Assembly (NCBI GenBank): GCA_037893225.1
Contig: JAZGUH010000360.1
Coordinates: forward strand, 2,034,398-2,098,397
Direction: 5' to 3'
DNA length: 64,000 bases
Origin: Hippasteria phrygiana
Lineage: Eukaryota; Echinodermata; Asteroidea; Valvatida; Goniasteridae
The position numbers were made by a program, and so were the translations under genes. Shown one piece after another: positions 63,001-64,000 of this stretch. Each line of letters starts with the position of its first letter. Within the stretch, counting starts at the first letter, position 1. The notes under the pieces were generated by a model. The model was not told the DNA's origin and made no database searches. It saw only the letters and a list, made by a program, of their open reading frames with translations.

Positions 63001-64000
63001 ACACTCCATACGCCGAGCTAGGCGCGTTGGTTATGTTGAAATGCCAATTGGAGAGAAAAAATTCGAAACATTTTTTTCAGCGATGTGCTCGAAACTGCAC
63101 GTGGAGTGTTCAAAAAATTCGAAATATTTTTTTCAGCGATGTATTCGAAACTGGACGTGGGGGTTTTCAAAAAAATTCGGAACTTTTTTTCAGCGATGTG
63201 CTCGAAACTGGCCCTGGGGTGTTCAGAACACTCCATACGCCGAGCTAGGCGCGTTGGTTATGTTGAAATGGCAATTGGAGAGAAAAAGAATTCGAAACAT
63301 TTTTTTCAGCGATGTGCTCGAAACTGGACGTGGAGTGTTCAAAAAATTCGAAACATTTTGTTCAGTGATGTGCTCGAAACTGGCCCTGGGGTATTCAGAA
63401 CACTCGATACGCCGCCCTGGGCGCGTTGGTTTTGTTGAAATGGCAATTGGAGAGAAAAAAATTCGAAATATTTTTTTCAGCGATGTGCTCGAAACTGGAC
63501 GTGGAGTGTTCAAAAAATTCGAAACATTTTTTTCAGCGATGTGCTCGAAACTGGTCCTGGGGTGTTCAGAACACTCCATACGCCGAGCTAGGCGCGTTGG
63601 TTATGTTGAAATGCCAATTGGAGAGAAAAAATTCGAAACATTTTTTTCAGCGATGTGCTCGAAACTGGCCATAAGGTATTCAGAACAACCCATACGCCGC
63701 CCTGGGCGCGTTGTTTTGTTGAAATGGCAATTGGAGAGAAAAAGAATTCGGAACATTTTTTTCAGCGATGTGCTCGAAAGTGGACGTGGAGTGTTAAAAA
63801 AAATCGAAATATTTTTTTCAGCGATGTGCTCGAAACTGGCCCTGGGGTGTTCAGAACACTCCATACGCCGAGCTAGGCGCGTTGGTTTTGTTGAAATGCC
63901 AATTGGAGAGAAAACAAATTCGGAACTTTTTTCAGCGATGTGCTCGAAACTGGCCCTTGCGTGTTCAGAACACTCCATACGCCGAGCTAGGCGCGTTGGT
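60051..64000 (+). repeat. Irregular, more divergent satellite flank
   Basis: About 41 units of 113-116 bp or 55-57 bp with no regular module. Private variants are aaagaattcg (eight EcoRI sites, near 60262, 60776, 61404, 61689, 61919, 62661, 63288 and 63744), gcgcgttgttttg (1-bp deletion), cctaaggtattcagaacaac, gaaatggcaattgg, atgcgaattgg, gatgtattcgaaactgg, ggtcctggggtg and cattttgttcagtgatg. Twelve units are short. Partial blocks recur at 742, 1,084, 2,340 and 2,399 bp. No gene or unique sequence is present, and the array continues past the window end. Confidence 0.93.
63078..63190 (+). repeat. Two short units in tandem (56 + 57 bp)
   Basis: Short units at 63078-63133 (gaaactgcacgtggagtg) and 63134-63190 (gatgtattcgaaactgg, cgtgggggttttc) are adjacent. 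Everywhere else I parsed, a short unit is followed by a full unit. Confidence 0.88.

Larger units (their letters stand above)
1..64000 (+). repeat. Satellite DNA array, 115-bp unit, spans whole window
   Basis: The entire window is made of head-to-tail copies of one 115-bp unit and its 56-bp short form. Each full unit contains, in order, cagcgatgtgctcgaaactg, a GTGTTCAGAACAC-like dyad, a GC-rich dyad (cgccgagctaggcg or cgccctgggcg), gcgcgttggtt, the palindrome CCAATTGG, gagagaaa, an A-rich stretch and a run of about seven T. My hand parse gives about 635 units including partial ones at both ends; about 150 are short. No unit is inverted and no non-satellite insertion was seen. The strand given is only the reading direction used. 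Long homogeneous satellite of this kind is known from centromeric and pericentromeric heterochromatin of eukaryotes. I do not recognise the family. Confidence 0.98.

Noticed and set aside
1..64000. CRISPR array
   Set aside because: There are no unique spacers. The whole 115-bp period is repeated, and variants are shared between units in blocks.
1..64000. Transposon, LTR or other mobile element
   Set aside because: No terminal repeats, target-site duplications, transposase or polymerase reading frames and no interruption of the unit phase were found. The dyads are internal to every unit.
1..64000. Telomeric or simple-sequence repeats
   Set aside because: The only low-complexity stretches are the A and T runs within each unit. 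No telomere-like hexamer array is present.

Overview
The window is one uninterrupted block of tandemly repeated satellite DNA, all head-to-tail in one orientation. I find no protein-coding gene, RNA gene, transposon, CRISPR array or unique sequence anywhere in it. The basic unit is 115 bp (114-116 bp variants), about 45% GC. A 56-bp short form (55-57 bp) lacks the middle of the unit. My hand parse, counting each unit from its 'cagcgatgtgctc' motif, gives about 635 units, of which about 150 are short. The array runs off both ends of the window. Long homogeneous satellite with higher-order repeats points to a eukaryotic centromeric, pericentromeric or other heterochromatic locus. I do not recognise the family and cannot name the organism. 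CpG is not depleted (observed/expected about 1.05 in a typical unit), which fits a lineage without heavy germline CpG methylation, such as many insects; that is only an inference.

Layout. (1) 1-833: units in mid-module; the first ~400 bp are repeated at ~30,524. (2) 834-5,927: short modules of 972, 858, 1,088, 858 and 1,318 bp, including a 1,946-bp tandem duplication. (3) 5,928-49,109: a mosaic of a few module types. Each begins with the same 56-bp short unit ('s1', preceded by a gaaacgttttttt tract). The main lengths are X = 2,005 bp, Y = 1,774 bp and Z = 1,376 bp. The order is X Y Z X Z X Y X Y X Y' Z X W Z X Y X Y' V Y'' Z X+ Y-del. Larger duplications 3-31 kb apart overlie this. (4) 49,110-59,994: a strongly homogenised 2,636-bp, 25-unit higher-order repeat in four full copies plus a partial fifth. 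(5) 59,995-60,050: a hybrid short unit at the boundary. (6) 60,051-64,000: more divergent and irregular units with private variants (EcoRI sites, gcgcgttgttttg), resembling an array flank or an older layer.

How the parts relate. The short unit is exactly what a 59-bp deletion between two TCGA tetranucleotides of a type-B unit would give. Module Y looks like X minus one 230-bp dimer and marked by a 1-bp deletion. The 2,636-bp repeat looks assembled from the adjacent Z and X+ modules at 44,012-46,303. The window therefore seems to keep intermediates of satellite evolution by unequal crossing-over and gene conversion: old irregular units, variable modules and one recently amplified higher-order repeat. 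The many open frames (up to 270 codons) are a by-product of a stop-poor repeat and I do not consider them genes.
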